A stretch of DNA of 64,000 nt from Cryptomeria japonica (GCF_030272615.1 NC_081405.1:471004008-471068007), one strand, 5' to 3'. Counted from the first letter of the stretch, positions 34,350 through 46,090 are shown. The notes: generated from the sequence alone by a model not told the origin. Program-made: numbers and translations.

Positions 34350-35433
34350 ATGTCTACTAACCATTTCAGGAAGGACAATCTGAAACTTGATGGAACCAAC
34401 TATGGCATATGGAAGATCAGAATGGAGACACATTTGAATTGCATTGGAAAGGACATCTGGGATGTTACAAAGAATGGTTATATTGCTGCTATACCTGGTC
34501 AGCCTAGTCCATCTAACTTGACTAAAGATGAAGAAAATGATTGCAAAGCAAGAGAAGCACTTCTGAGCGCATTATCAGATCAACAAATCATGGAACTATC
34601 AGATAGGTCTACTACTAAAGCTATTTGGGATCATTTGGAAACACTGAATGAAGGATATTCTACAGTCAATATTGCAAAACTTGAAAGCTTCCAAGTCAAG
34701 TATGAACAACTGAAAATGGAAGAAGATGAAAGGATTTCTGCTTTTATGGAAAGAGTAAATGAAATTGTTTTGGGTATTAAATGTTGTGGAGGAACCTTAA
34801 GTGAGGATGAAATTGTTTCAAAATTTTTAAGAGGATTGCCACTGGCATATAAAATGAAGGTTACTACTATAAATGAGTTGAGAACAATGCCTAATACATC
34901 AGTAACTAGGGATACATTGATTGGGAAACTTTCAGCTTTTGAAATTGAGGAATTTGGTCTTGTTGCTACTATTAAGACAAATTTAGCCTTTAAAGCATCA
35001 ACATCATCTACTCCATCATTTGACAAATCTGATTGGAAAGCCTTTTTATGCAAGAGAACTTGAAGAAAGCAGGAAAGAAAATGAAGAACTTGAAGAACTT
35101 GAAGCATTATTTGCAAGGAAAATGCCTAAAGATCCAGTTGGAAGTAAGTATGAAGGTAAAACACCCTTTAAATGTTTTAATTACAATAAGATTGGTCATA
35201 TGGCTTCGAGATGCCTTGATAGACATGCTAGACTAAGAGAAGAAGCTAGAAGAACATACAAGCCTAATTCTAAATATCAGAGATACAGATTTAAGAAGAA
35301 TAAAGACAAATCTTGTTACATTGTTGATGAAGGTGTGATTGATGATTCTGATGAGGATCCAGCAGACAATGGATGGGTTTTTGTTGCTATAATAGAAGAT
35401 CAACTGGCACCTACTGCTCAACCGGTAGTATAG
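34350..35433 (+). pseudogene. gag: D: copia gag, one frameshift
   Basis: Starts at MSTNHFRKDNLKLDGTNYGI (34350), 43 bp after the PBS. Contains AREALLSALSDQQIMELSDR, the ERVNEIVLGIKCCGG UBN2 segment and TSVTRDTLIGKLSAFE. A frameshift at the T-run near 35042 ends the first frame; the next frame (to 35433) continues with ARELEESRKENEELEELEAL and a zinc knuckle with a changed second Cys (CFNYNKIGHMASRC), as in B. Apart from this frameshift it is the best-kept gag in the window. Confidence 0.9.
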
Positions 35434-36143
35434 GCCCTGATAGCTAAAGTTGAAGTAAAGGATGAATGGATCATTGACTCAAGATGCTCACATCATATAA
35501 CAGGGGACAAAGGTAAATTCTTGAACTTTCAAGAATACAATGGAGGCTTAGTAAGAATTGGAGATGACAAATCTTGTTCAATCAAAGGTAAGGGTACAAT
35601 ATCTCTTGATGGTAAGCATAACACTAACAATTTTTACTATGTTGAAGGATTAAAGCATAATCTTTTGAGTGTTGGTCAATTAGTTGAGAAAGGATTTTAG
35701 TTACAATTTAAGAATGGAAAATGCAAAATAACGAATAGAACTGGTTTAGAATTGCAATTGGTAATCAGACTAGAGGTAATATCTTTCATTTGAATAACAG
35801 TGAAAAGACATGCTTAATTGCACATATAGATGAAAGTTGGTTATGGCATAAGAGACTTTGTCATGTAAACTTTGATTGCATGGTGAAGATCAGTACTACT
35901 AAGGTAGTTAGAGATTTACCTAAAATTATCAAACCTCGGAATACAATATGTAAGGAATGTCAATTTGGAAAACAAGTTAGAGCTAGTTTCAAAAGTATTC
36001 CAGAAAAATCCAATGATGCTCTTGATTTAATTCACACTGTTTTATGTGGTCCAACTAGAACTAGAAGCTTACAAGGTGATAGATATTTCATGCTAATTAT
36101 TGATGATTATTGATGAATATTATTGATGATTATTTTATGTGTT
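35434..36143 (+). pseudogene. pro-int: D: protease and truncated integrase
   Basis: A stop at 35431 precedes the protease, whose active-site segment reads WIIDSRCSHHITGDK (35467-35510): DSR in place of DSG, as in B. After a TAG near 35698 and a frame change, 35790-36113 encodes the pre-integrase segment (ESWLWHKRLCHVNFDCM, CKECQFGK) and the start of the core (LDLIHTVLCGPTRTRS, FMLIIDDY). A short duplication of attgatgattat follows, then the deletion junction at GGGTTAC (36144-36150). The second Asp and the Glu of the core are gone. Confidence 0.88.
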
Positions 36144-36914
36144 GGGTTACACCGACAGGTTTATCTTTTCCATATCAACATGGCATGCTATGGAGATGAT
36201 TAATTATTGTTGTAAATGCATTAAGCTGACATGTTCAATCAGTTATTGTATCAGATATTATATTGTTTGTAAAATGTTTTTATTGTAACATCTTGTAGAG
36301 TCGACCTACTAAAATTGGTCTTAGGTTATGGTATAAATGTAAGATCTTATTTGTAAGATCAAGTGTGGAATGTGAAAAAGAATTGTGTGAAGGTATATGC
36401 GAGATTAAGCAGTGCAATACACACAGACATCATTTGAAGGTGAAGCTAGGTTTTTGTGAAAGCATATCAGCATTACACCAGTACTGAATCTAGCATATGA
36501 GGATGCTATTTTGTATAGTACATTCTTATTGGATTTAACCATCCAATTGTAGTCAGTGTGACTCCCATTTTGTGATTGAGCAGTGAGCTCTAGGTTGTTG
36601 GCCTTTCTGCATGTGCAGACCCCATTTATGTACACTTACTATCTACAGTAGTATCATCTGATTGTGGGTAAGTTTTCCCATCATGGTTTTTCCCCTTACA
36701 GGGTTTCCATGTACAAATATTGGTGTTATGTGTTGTGGATGACTTTGTGTTTATGTTTCATGCACTGATCTTTATCGGTATAGCAATTAACTGTTAAAAC
36801 TATCTACCAGCATACTTAACTAGTTTACCGGTATTAAGCATTAAGTTTGTTAAGTTTTTTTTAATCTGACAACTGATTCACCCCCCCCCTCTTAGTTGTC
36901 TCTGAGACCTAACA
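36144..36914 (+). repeat. D 3' LTR (5'-truncated)
   Basis: Matches 33538-34293, with an extra copy of about 14 bp (ttatttgtaagatc) after the TATA box. Ends GACCTAACA. Confidence 0.9.
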
Positions 36915-37182
36915 ATCACATTTCTTCATCTTTGTACCAATCTAGTCAATTTTCCCTAAGTGATGAATATCTCCCCTTGTCACTGATATCTGCCAATGCT
37001 CAAGCACTCTAAAAATATCTCCCCCTTTGACAACAATGCCAAAGAGTCCTTTCTGAACACTTACAAGACTACTCCCCCTAACCAAAGTATTCCACACTCA
37101 TCAATCTATTTGTTTTAGAAAAAAAAAAACTTGAAATCATACTTGATTGATGTAGAATGTTGTTTACTTACTCTAGTGAATG
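36915..37182 (-). other. C1 3' untranslated region, distal part
   Basis: Non-coding. Continues the stretch at 33172-33286 on the other side of D and contains the second unit of a duplicated aagtgatgaatatct block, plus several tctccccctt runs (PPT-like on the coding strand). Confidence 0.7.
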
Positions 37183-37760
37183 GAGGAGCATAACCCCCAA
37201 CTTACCTCTAAGATATTCAAAGGCATCCTTCTATAGTGGCTTGGTGAAGATAACTTCCACCTGCTCTTTTGTTGGTATGTACTCCAACGTCACTTCTTTT
37301 TCTTGAACTTGTTCCCTTAGATAGTGATATTTGATGGCTATATGATTCATTTTGGAGTGCATCACCGGGTTCTTGGATATGTTAATGGCACTAGTGTTAT
37401 CACAATGAATCACTACCATTCCAACCACTTTTTCTTGTATTCCTTCAAGCAGTTGCTTGATCCAAACTATCTATGTGTAGTTGATTGCAACAACTACATG
37501 CTCAGCTTCAATTGTGGATTGAGAAATGTAGTTTTGTTTCTTACTTGTCCAAGATACAATCCTATCTCTGAGAAAGAATGTACCTCCACTGGTGCTCTTC
37601 CTATCATCAATGTTTCTAGCCTAATCTGAATTAGTGAAGACACTTAAACTAAAGTCTCCCTTGTGTGGATACTAGAGACCATACTCATCAGTCCCCTTTA
37701 GGTATCTGAATATTCTTTTGACTTTCAGCATGTGAGTCCCTTTCAGGTTTGCAAAAAATA
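37183..37760 (-). pseudogene. RH: C1: copia RNase H, broken
   Basis: The C-terminal part (37428-37231) reads IHCDNTSAINISKNPVMHSK, IAIKYHYLREQV and EVIFTKPL, the standard copia RNase H ending. Upstream the frame is closed by stops, but the ADIDWAG/STSG-type block can be followed through 37560-37660 (VSLTSK-like, AEAEY-like) by comparison with the better-kept C2 copy at 43712-44011. The domain overlaps the RT-RH connection VKRIFRYLKGTDEYGL at the edge of the next ORF. Confidence 0.8.
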
Positions 37761-38690
37761 TGGCAACCAAGCCAACAACTTGTGCTATGTCCAGTCTACT
37801 ATGGACTGCATACTGTAACTTACTGATCAGGGACCGGTAAATTGTCTCATTTACTTCTTCAGCCTCATCATGTTTAGATAGATTGCAACTTGTAACCATT
37901 GGAGTTCCAACAGGTTGGCAATCTTCCATTCCAAAAGTTTTCAGAATTTCTCTTATGTACTTAGTCTGACTGATGAAGATGCCATTCTTTAATTGAGAGA
38001 CTTGCACGCCAATAAAGAACTTTATCTTTCCAATCATTGACATCTCAAATTCTTGTTGCATTTGTTCTACAAAGATTTTGCTCATGTCATCATCTCCCCC
38101 AAAGATGATGTCATCTACAAAGATCTCAGCAATTAGATGTTTTCCTTCGGCTCCATTCTTCAGATATAGGTTAGTGTTATTACTGGTTCTTTTGAACTCT
38201 ATGCTTAGTAGATATGAATGTAACCTCTCATACCAAGCTCTTGGTGCTTGTTTCAGTCCATACAGAGCCTTCTGCAACTTGCATACCATATTCCTCCCAT
38301 CTTTAGATGCAAACACTTCCAGTTGTTATGTATACTTCTTCTTCTAATACCCCATTTAAGAATGTCGATTTGACATCCATTTGGTAGACTTTAAACTTTT
38401 TATAAGAAGCACAGGCTAGCAAATTTCTTACCCCTTCCAACCTAGCTACTGGTGCGAAGGTTTCTCCCTAGTCCAAACCTTCTTCTTGAGCATAGCCCTT
38501 ACAAACCAATCTTTCCTTGTTTCTTATCACCTTACGGGTTTCATCCATCTTATTTATGAACACCCACTTGGTGCCTATTACATTTTTATTTTCTGATTTG
38601 GGCACTAGAGTCCATGTATCATTTTTCTATATTTTCTCAAGTTCTTCTTCCATGGCTTTGACTCATTCATCATATTTTACAGCCTCCTTT
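37761..38690 (-). pseudogene. RT: C1: copia reverse transcriptase, broken
   Basis: The main open segment (38316-37672) holds VCKLQKALYGLKQAPRAWYERL, the catalytic FVDD (complement of 38110-38121), MSMIGKIKFFIGVQVSQ and KYIREILKTFGMED. The upstream third (38340-38690) includes the MDVKSTFLNG-type segment near 38370 and the KAMEEELEKI start at about 38655, with stops between. FVDD is intact. Confidence 0.88.
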
Positions 38691-38989
38691 GTTGCTTTGG
38701 GCTCAAAAATTGAGAGCCTACACCCATTATCTCTTGGTCCTCTTCTGGTTAGAACTCCTGCATCCTTTTCACCGATGATATTTTCTGTAGAGTGATTATT
38801 TTTGGCATATTTAGCCAATATTGGTTCACTCCTGGGAGCTTCTTCTATCAATTGTGTTGGTTCTACTTCATGAGCTTCTTCATTAGCCACTTCAACAAGA
38901 TCTTCTTAAGTAGGTTCCACCGGTACATTGTACTCAAACCCTTTATAGTCCTTCGACTCACTCTTACTGTCCTATTCATTTTTCTCAGA

Positions 38990-39910
38990 GTACTCATCTA
39001 CTCTGACATTTGCACTTTCTACAATATTACCAATTCTTTTGTTTAAACACCGATATACCTTGCTCTTTGTTGAGTAACCTAAGAAGGTTCCTTCATCACT
39101 CTTGGGGTCAAATTTTCTAGTGTACTCGTCCCTTTTGATATAGCACCTGCTTCCAAATGCTTTAAAATAACAAACGTTAGGTGAGTATCCACTCCATAAT
39201 TCATAGGGGGTTTTGTTTGTCCCCTTCTTTACCTGTATCTAGTTCAAAGTGTATACAACAATGCTTATTGCTTCTCTCCAAAAGATATGTGGAATGCAAT
39301 TTTGTATCATTAGAGTCCTTGCACAATCAATAAAAGTTATGTTTCTTCTTTTAGCAACTCTATTCTGTTGAGGTGTTTTGGGTGCAGACATTTGTCTCGT
39401 GTTTCCCTGTTCCTTGTAGTAGTTCATGAACTCTTGAGAGGTGAACTCTCTCCTCCATCTGATCTCAGGCACTTCAAATTCTTATAGGTTCCTCTTTCTA
39501 CTTGAGACTTAAGCACCTTAAACATGTGAAAGGATTCAAATTTTTCCTTCAAGAATACATCCCACATCATTCTTGAGAAGTCATCCACAAATAACATAAA
39601 ATATCAGTCTCCATAGAAACTCTTGGTTCTCATGGGACCACACAAGTCTATGTTAACTAATTCCAATACACTTTTAGATGAGAAAGTTTTACTGTTGAAA
39701 CTGGACCCGACCATTTTTCCTACTTGACATTCCTTGCACATAGCATTTTTCAGGTTTTACTATGTCAAGCATTCCTCTAACAGATTTTTCTTAACTGACT
39801 TTAGCTATGCTATAAAAATTAACATGACATAATCTTTTGTGCCACAACCAACTATCTTCTACCTTAGCCACTAGAAAATTGCCTATGGTGGTGTCTAGAT
39901 GAAATGGATT
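38990..39910 (-). pseudogene. int: C1: copia integrase, fragmented
   Basis: The N-terminal zinc part is recognisable near 39815-39850 (LWHKRLCHVNF on the minus strand) and the CKECQVGK equivalent near 39715. A segment at 39472-39239 contains FTSQEFMNYYKEQGNTRQMS, the PKTPQQNRVAKRRN region (catalytic Glu replaced by Lys in the VE motif) and HIFWREAISIVVYTLN. The C-terminal part with NKRIGNIVE lies near 39010-39045. Several stops and frameshifts break the rest. Confidence 0.8.
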
Positions 39911-39919
39911 GCCTCTTGA

Positions 39920-40250
39920 CTATTTACCGGTTGCAATCAGACTTCCAAATTTGTCAGTTATTTTACATATCCCTTCATTGAACTCTAACCAGTATCCCTT
40001 ATTGCTAAGTTGTGCAACACTTAACAAACTATACTTTAATCTTTCTACCCAATAGACATCATCACAATTTGTCTTATCATTCAAGGCTATAGATCCGTTA
40101 CGTCTTACTGCACATGGGGCATCATTTCTGAACCTCACTGTTCCTCCATTGCAATCCTCCATGCTGAGGAATTTATTTCTATCACCGGTCATGTGGTGAG
40201 TGCAACCACTACCGATCACCCATTCTCCACACCAGTTTGTGCTAGAAATA
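39920..40250 (-). pseudogene. pro: C1: copia protease, catalytic Asp lost
   Basis: Second half of an ORF running 40759-39920. The active-site segment reads EWVIGSGCTHHMTGDRNKF (complement of about 40182-40230): the catalytic Asp of DSG is Gly. The downstream pattern is otherwise normal (VRFRNDAPCAVRRNGSI, DDVYWVERLKYSLLSVAQL). The C2 copy has the same D-to-G change, so it predates the array or was copied with it. Confidence 0.85.
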
Positions 40251-41318
40251 AATTCCATGTCTCCTTCCTCTGTGTTTTCCTCTTTGACTACCACAAAAGA
40301 AATGCCATCTCCATTAGATCCCTCTAATTCTTCATCAGTGACTCCTTCTGCAAGATGACATTCCTTCTTTCTCTTGTCTCTGTAACTTCTAAAATTATCT
40401 TTCCTATCTATATCATTGTCAAGGCATCTTGAAGAAATATGAACTATCCTATTATAGGAGAAGCACTTTAAGGGTATTTTACCTTTGTATTTACCTTCAC
40501 CTCTTGGAAATCTTCTTGCCAATAGAGCTTCAATTTCATCTTGCTCCTGTTCTTCAGAGAGAAGATTGTCACTCTCATGGGAATGATCCATTCTGGTATT
40601 AGATCTACTACTGGTTTCTTTCCTTCTCCTTGTTGGTGCATGCATCATGGATGCTTTGAAAGGAGCATCAATATTTGGTACAATATTGTCACAATTTCTC
40701 AATTCAAAAGTAGTCAACTTACCGATCAGTGAGTAAAGAGTTACATTGACTGTTCCCAAGGATCTGAGTTCCTAGATAACAGAGACCCTTATGGCATATT
40801 GTGGTAGCAATGTTCTCAGGATTTTGCTAACCACATCATCCTCCTTGAGCTTTCCTCCTGCACTTTTAATAGAGTTTACTACATCCTTTATCCTCTTACT
40901 ATACTACTCTATGTCTTCACTTCCCTGCATTCTCATCTCATTATATTTTCCTCTTAGGGTGTCTACTTTGGCCTTTTGAACATGGGGATCTCCCCCATAG
41001 ATTGTCTTCAGCTTATTCCATATCTGAAAAGCTGATTTCAAATCTTGTACCTCAGTAAATTCATTATCTGAAAGAGTGCTAACAATCAGATCCATAGCAA
41101 TAGTATTATCTTGTATTTCCTTGATCTATTCCAGAGTAAGAGTCCCCAAAGGTTCATTATACTCAGTGATCACATGATTCCAATTGTGTTCATCTACGAA
41201 TATTAGATATAGTTTCATTCTTCCACACCATAAGATATAGTTATCCTTAGAGAACTTAGGACCCTCCTTACACATCATCTTTTATCTTTCCCAAGCTTCT
41301 TCTAATTCTAGGGACCTG
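40251..41318 (-). pseudogene. gag: C1: copia gag, broken
   Basis: The C-terminal half is in the same ORF as the protease: LLSEEQEQDEIEALLARRFPRG, then a zinc knuckle with a changed second Cys (CFSYNRIVHISSRC). The N-terminal half is split; 41095-40904 carries MDLIVSTLSDNEFTEVQDLKS and AFQIWNKLKTIYGGD, typical UBN2 features. The start falls near 41270 by comparison with C2. Confidence 0.82.
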
Positions 41319-41320
41319 AT

Positions 41321-41334
41321 GCTCTGATACAAAT
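41321..41334 (-). other. C1 primer-binding site
   Basis: Plus-strand gctctgatacaaat, complement of ATTTGTATCAGAGC, one base from the initiator tRNA-Met site. Confidence 0.85.
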
Positions 41335-43027
41335 TTTTAGTCCCAACTGGTGCTGAGAGGGAAGGGGTGAATCAACACTTAATCAAATTTTCACAATTTA
41401 ACTTTTATCTTAAATCTACATTCAGCTAAGATCCAACAATATACTTAATCACTAAAGTAAAATATGCAAGCATGAAAAGTTGACAGTAACACCAAGGAGT
41501 TATCTCGTGGAAACCCAATAGGGAGAAAACCACGATGTGAGTAGGAACTCACAAAATTTGTACTCTTCTGGAGTACGCCTAGTGAAGAACCAGCCCTGTT
41601 AGGAGATTACAAAGACACTATTAGGTGCCACCTAGTTAAGGGATTTTGAACAAGGTCGGTTAGTGCCTTTACCTTGTTAAAGGTAGCCTAGTTAGAGGAC
41701 TTAGAACATTAGTTAAGATGTCACTCGGTTAAGGGATTTTACAATAGGGACCTATTAAAGTCCACCCGGTTAGGGGATTTAAGTTGCAGTTGTTACAAAG
41801 CAACAAATGGGTGATCTTTTGAATTAGCTATTGATAGCTTTATCAGATCTCAATATGCATCACACTCAACACACATCAGTTCTGTCTTCTTTGCATAGCA
41901 TCAGTTTCCTTCTTACACCTTCAGCTCTTCACTCAGCTGGTCACCTATCCCTTGGCCCTCCACTCTACCAATCCTCGGCTCTGCACTCTACCTATCCCCT
42001 GACCTTTGACTCTACACTCTGTCGGTCCCTTGACCTTTGGCTCTGCACTCTGCCGGTTCACTATGTCTTGACTCTGCACTTAGTCAATCTGCCTCAAAAC
42101 ACACTCTACTATGCTAATACCTTTTAGCACTTCCTCTCTCTCTGCTCTTCACTTTGGATCACCTTCAACAAATTCTCCTTGTTGCAAGTTTCATGATCAA
42201 AACTTTCTGAATGAACTTCAAGAACATTTTATACAATTTCTGCTGACACCTATACACATTCCCTTAATCAAAACAATCATGGATTTCAGAATATTTCAAA
42301 ATTAAAAATCTCCCACTCTTTCTTTGTGTGCCTTACAACAGTTTCACCAAGTGTTCACCTAATTTTGCCAATGCATCTCCCAAAGATAGAAACTTTTGAG
42401 TCGTGTTCAGCCAAATAAGTGTGAACTAGAAAATCCACATGTAATCATGCTTGACTGCATTATAATTGAAAGTTGACCTTACCAACATATGATTTGGCAT
42501 AGACACAAGCTCACCAACTCATCCTTTGCCACCGCAACTAAATAACCGATCATCGCTCCAAGATTTATGGTGATCACCTATCTTCCTTTTGTCATACCAG
42601 TGTATCGGTATGCCATTGCACTTTTATATTACTGGTTCATCCTTTGATTGCTGGTTTGTTGTGCTAGCACCAAGTCTCTTCCCCTGTTTACCAATGAGTT
42701 ACCAGTTTGTTAGAACAAGCAAGTTTTCTTGCCTGAGTCACCTTTTGTAACTTCACCATCACCAAAGTGACCGATCTTCCTGAATGATAGACCGATTGAC
42801 TTTGTTTGTCTTTCCTTGAGCTGAATGAACCTTTGATCATTCAATACCAATGTTGTTTCCATGTATTTCAAGTCATCACTTTTCCTTACTAAAAAGCAAC
42901 ACCACTCTACCTATACCACTTCACCGATTAGTGTCTTCACTGGTAAGTGTTGGACATCAATGACAAACCTTAGCACATATACTGGTTCTCTAGATTAACT
43001 GATTTTGTCAATGCCAACAATCCAACA
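41335..43027 (-). repeat. C LTR2 (shared central LTR)
   Basis: Plus-strand start ttttagtcccaac, end aatccaaca. Lies between the C1 PBS and the C2 PPT, so it belongs to both units. Aligns over its full length with LTR1 and LTR3. Confidence 0.9.
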
Positions 43028-43041
43028 ATCTCCCCCTTTGG
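43028..43041 (-). other. C2 polypurine tract
   Basis: Plus-strand atctccccctttgg directly next to LTR2. Confidence 0.85.
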
Positions 43042-43080
43042 CATTGATGGTAAACACTTCAAACTCTGGCAAATTAGATG

Positions 43081-43230
43081 CATGTTTCTTCATCTCTATA
43101 CCAATCTAGTCATTGTTCCCTAAGTGATGAATATATCCCCCTGTCACTGATATCATGTTTCTTCATCTCTATACCAGTCCAGTCATTTTGCCGTAAGTGA
43201 TGAATATCTCCCCCTATCACTAATATCTGT
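43081..43230 (-). repeat. duplicated block of about 75 bp in C2 3' untranslated region
   Basis: Two adjacent copies, each starting catgtttcttcatctctata and ending with a cactgatat/cactaatat motif. The same duplication exists in C1, where D sits exactly between the two units (33286/36915). Confidence 0.8.
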
Positions 43231-43423
43231 CAATGCTCAAGCACTCTAAACATATCTCCTCCTTTGACAACAATCCCAAAGAGTCATTTCTAAAAACTTA
43301 CAAGACTTCTCCCCCTAACCGGAGTAGTCCACACTCATCAATCTGGTTGTTTTGAGAAAACAAAAAAAACTTGAAATCATACCAAATTGATGTAGAATCC
43401 TGTTTGCTACTCTTTACTGAATG
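43231..43423 (-). other. C2 3' untranslated region, proximal part
   Basis: Non-coding, with one more tctcctcctttg run near 43255 and tctccccctaacc near 43310. No ORF of note apart from the end of RNase H. Confidence 0.6.
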
Positions 43424-44010
43424 GAGGGGCATAACCCCCAACTTACCTCTGAGATATTCAAAGGTGCCCTTCTGTAGTGGCTTGGTGAAGACATCAGCCA
43501 CCTTCTCTTTTGTTGGTATTTACTCCAACATCACTTCTTTTTCTTGAACTTGTTCCCTTAGATAGTGATATTTGATGGCTATATGCTTCATTTTGGAGTG
43601 CATCACCGGGTTCTTGGATATGTCAATGGCACTGGTGTTGTCACAATGAATCACTACCGGTCCAACCACTTTTTCTTGTATTCCTTCAAGTAGTTGCTTG
43701 ATCCAAACTTTCTATGTCCAGTTGATTTCAGCAGCTACATACTCAGCTTCAGCTATGGATTGAGAAATGCAGTTTTGTTTCTTACTTGTCAAGGATACAA
43801 TCCTATCTCCGAGAAAGAATGCACCTCCACTAGTGCTCTTCTTGTCATCAATATTTCCAGCCCAATCTGAATCAGTGAAAACACTTAAACTGAAGTCTCC
43901 CTTATGTAGATACTGGAGACCATACTCATCAGTCCCCTTTAGGTATCTAAATATTCTTTTGACTGTCATCATGTGAGTCTCTTTTAGGTTTGCATAAAAT
44001 CTGGTGACCA
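43424..44010 (-). pseudogene. RH: C2: copia RNase H, broken
   Basis: The 44011-43712 segment reads VKRIFRYLKGTDEYGLQY, FTDSDWAGNIDDKKSTSGG (first catalytic Asp region intact), and SIAEAEYVAAEINWT. The final segment (43501 leftwards) reads MADVFTKPLQKGTFEYLRGKL. Between them a stop near 43712 and a frame change break the YCDN region. It is better preserved than the C1 copy. Confidence 0.88.
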
Positions 44011-44905
44011 AGCCAACAACTTATGCTATATCCGGTCTGCTATGGACTGCATATTGTAACTTACCGATCATGGACCGGTAAATTGTCTTATTTGCTTCTT
44101 CAACCTCATCATGTTTAGATAGCTTGCAACCTATAACCTTTGGAGTTCCAGCAGGTTTGCAATCTTCCATTCCAAAAGTTTTCAGAATTTCTCTTATGTA
44201 CTTAGTCTGACTGATGAAGATGCCATTCTTTAATTGAGAGACTTGTAGGCCAATAAATAGCTTTATGTCACCAAACATTGACATCTCAAATCCTTTCTAC
44301 ATTTGTTCTACAAAGCTTCATCTCATCTCATCATCTCCCCCAAAGATGATGTCATCTAAAAAGATCTCATCAATTAGGTGTTTTCCTTCAACTCCATTCT
44401 TCAAATACATGTTATTCTTATCACTAGTTATTTTGAACTCTATGCTTAGAATATATGAGTGTAACCTCTCATACCAAGCTCTTGGTGCTTGTTTCAAACC
44501 ATACAAAACCTTCTGCAAATTGTATACCATATTCCTCATATCTTCAGATGTAAACCCTTCCGGTTGTTATATGTATACTTCTTCTTCTAATACCCCATTT
44601 AAGAATGCCAATTTGACATCCATTTAGTAAACTTTAAATATTTTATAAGAATCATAGGCTAGCAAAATTCTAACCCCTTCCAACTTGGCTACTAGTGCGA
44701 AGGTTTCTCCATAGTCCAAACCTTCTTCTTGAGCATAGCCCTTACAAACCAATCTTTCCTTGTTTCTTATCACCTTACCAGTTTCATCCATCTTATTTCT
44801 GAACACCCACTTGGTGCCTATTACATTTTTATTTTCCAGTCTGGGCACTAGAGTCTATGTATCATTTTTCTCTATTTGCTCCGGTTCTTCTTCCATGGCT
44901 TTGAC
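44011..44905 (-). pseudogene. RT: C2: copia reverse transcriptase, broken
   Basis: Open segments 44284-44021 (MSMFGDIKLFIGLQVSQLKN, KYIREILKTFGMED), 44539-44318 (VYNLQKVLYGLKQAPRAWYERL) and 44848-44624 (GTKWVFRNKMDETGKVIRNK, ERLVCKGYAQEEGLDYGETF). The catalytic box reads FLDD (complement of 44351-44362), a Val-to-Leu change from the FVDD of A, B and C1. Several stops separate the segments. Confidence 0.87.
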
Positions 44906-45239
44906 CCAGTCATCATCTTTTAGAACCTCCTTTGCTGTTTTGGGCTCAAAAATTGAGACCATACACACATTCTCTCTTTCTCTTCTTCTGGTTAGAACTC
45001 CTACATTCTTGTCACAGATGATATTTTCTATAGAGTGATTATTTTTGACATATTTACCCAATACCGGTTCACTCCTTGAAGCTTCTTCTATCGGTTGTGC
45101 TAGTTCTACATCACAGGATTCTTCATTAGCCACTTCAATAGGATCTTCTTCAATAGGTTCCACCAGTACATTGTACTCAACCCTTTATAGTCCTCTGGTT
45201 CACGCTTATTGTCCTGTTCTTTTTTCTCAGAGTACTCAC
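44906..45239 (-). pseudogene. C2: integrase-RT linker
   Basis: The 45163-44855 frame covers the acidic linker (EEDPIEVANEESCDVELAQP), a YVKNNHSIENII segment, VLTRRRERENVCMVSIFEPK and the start of RT (DDWVKAMEEEPEQIEKNDT). The linker matches the C1 segment at 38890-38663. It has no known enzymatic role of its own. Confidence 0.7.
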
Positions 45240-46090
45240 CTACTGTGACATTTTCACTTTCTACAATCTTACCGGTTCTTTTGTTTAAACATCGGTATTC
45301 CTTTCTCTTTGTTGAGTAACCTAAGAAGCTTCCTTCATCACTCTTGGGGTCAAATTTTCCAATGTACTCATCCCTTTTGATATATCACTTGCTTCCAAAT
45401 ACTTTGAAATAACAAACATTAGGTGAGTATCCACTCCATAATTCATAGGGGTTTTTGTTTGTCCCCTTCTTTACTTGTATCTTGTTCAAAGTGTATATAA
45501 CAGTGCTTATTGCTTCTCTCTAGAAGATATGTGGGAAGTCCTTCTTTATCATTAGAGTCCTTGCACAATCAATGAGTTTTGTTTCTTCTTTCAGCAACTC
45601 CATTCGGCTGAGGTGTTTTGGGTGCATACATTTGTTTCATGATTCCATGTTCCTCGTAGTAGTTCATGAACTCTTGAGAGGTAAATTCTCCTCCTTTGTT
45701 TGATCTCAGGCACTTTAGATTATTGTCAGTTCCTCTTTCTACTCGATCCTTAAACACCTTAAACATGTGAAAGGCTTCAGATTTTTCCTTCAAGAATATA
45801 GCCCACATCATTCTTGAGAAGTCATCCATAAATAACATAAAATATTGGTATCCATAGAAACTCTTGTTTCTCATGGGACCACACAGGTTTGTGTGAACTA
45901 AGTCCAGCACACTTTTAGATGAGAAAGTTTTACTACTGAAACTGGACCCAGTCAATTTTCCTACTTGACACTCCTTGCACATAGAATTTTTAGGTTTTAC
46001 TATGTCAGGCATTCCTCTGATAGATTTCTCCTTACTGAATTTAGCTATGCTATCAAAATTAACATGACACAATCTTTTGTGCCACAACTA
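45240..46090 (-). pseudogene. int: C2: copia integrase, partly open
   Basis: The 46087-45569 frame is open for 172 codons: MWHKRLCHVNFDSIAKFSKE and CKECQVGKLTGSSF (zinc-binding N-terminus), LDLVHTNLCGPMR and FMLFMDDFSRMMWAIF (first catalytic Asp), CLRSNKGGEFTSQEF (second Asp position reads Asn), and PNGVAERRNKTH (Glu present). The rest, through FWREAISTVIYTLN-like and FGSKCYIKRDE-like segments to about 45270, is broken by stops. Loss of the second Asp would abolish activity. Confidence 0.87.

Larger units (their letters stand above)
33287..36914 (+). mobile_element. D: internally deleted Ty1/copia element inside C1
   Basis: LTRs 33287-34293 and 36144-36914 (the second missing its first 251 bp), PBS at 34294. 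Flanks atcat (33282-33286) and atcac (36915-36919) are a target duplication with one change. The interior holds gag, protease and the start of integrase only. A deletion joins INT at GGGTTAC to the LTR at GGGTTAC, removing the rest of INT, all RT and RH, the PPT and the start of the 3' LTR. Same family as B. Confidence 0.92.
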
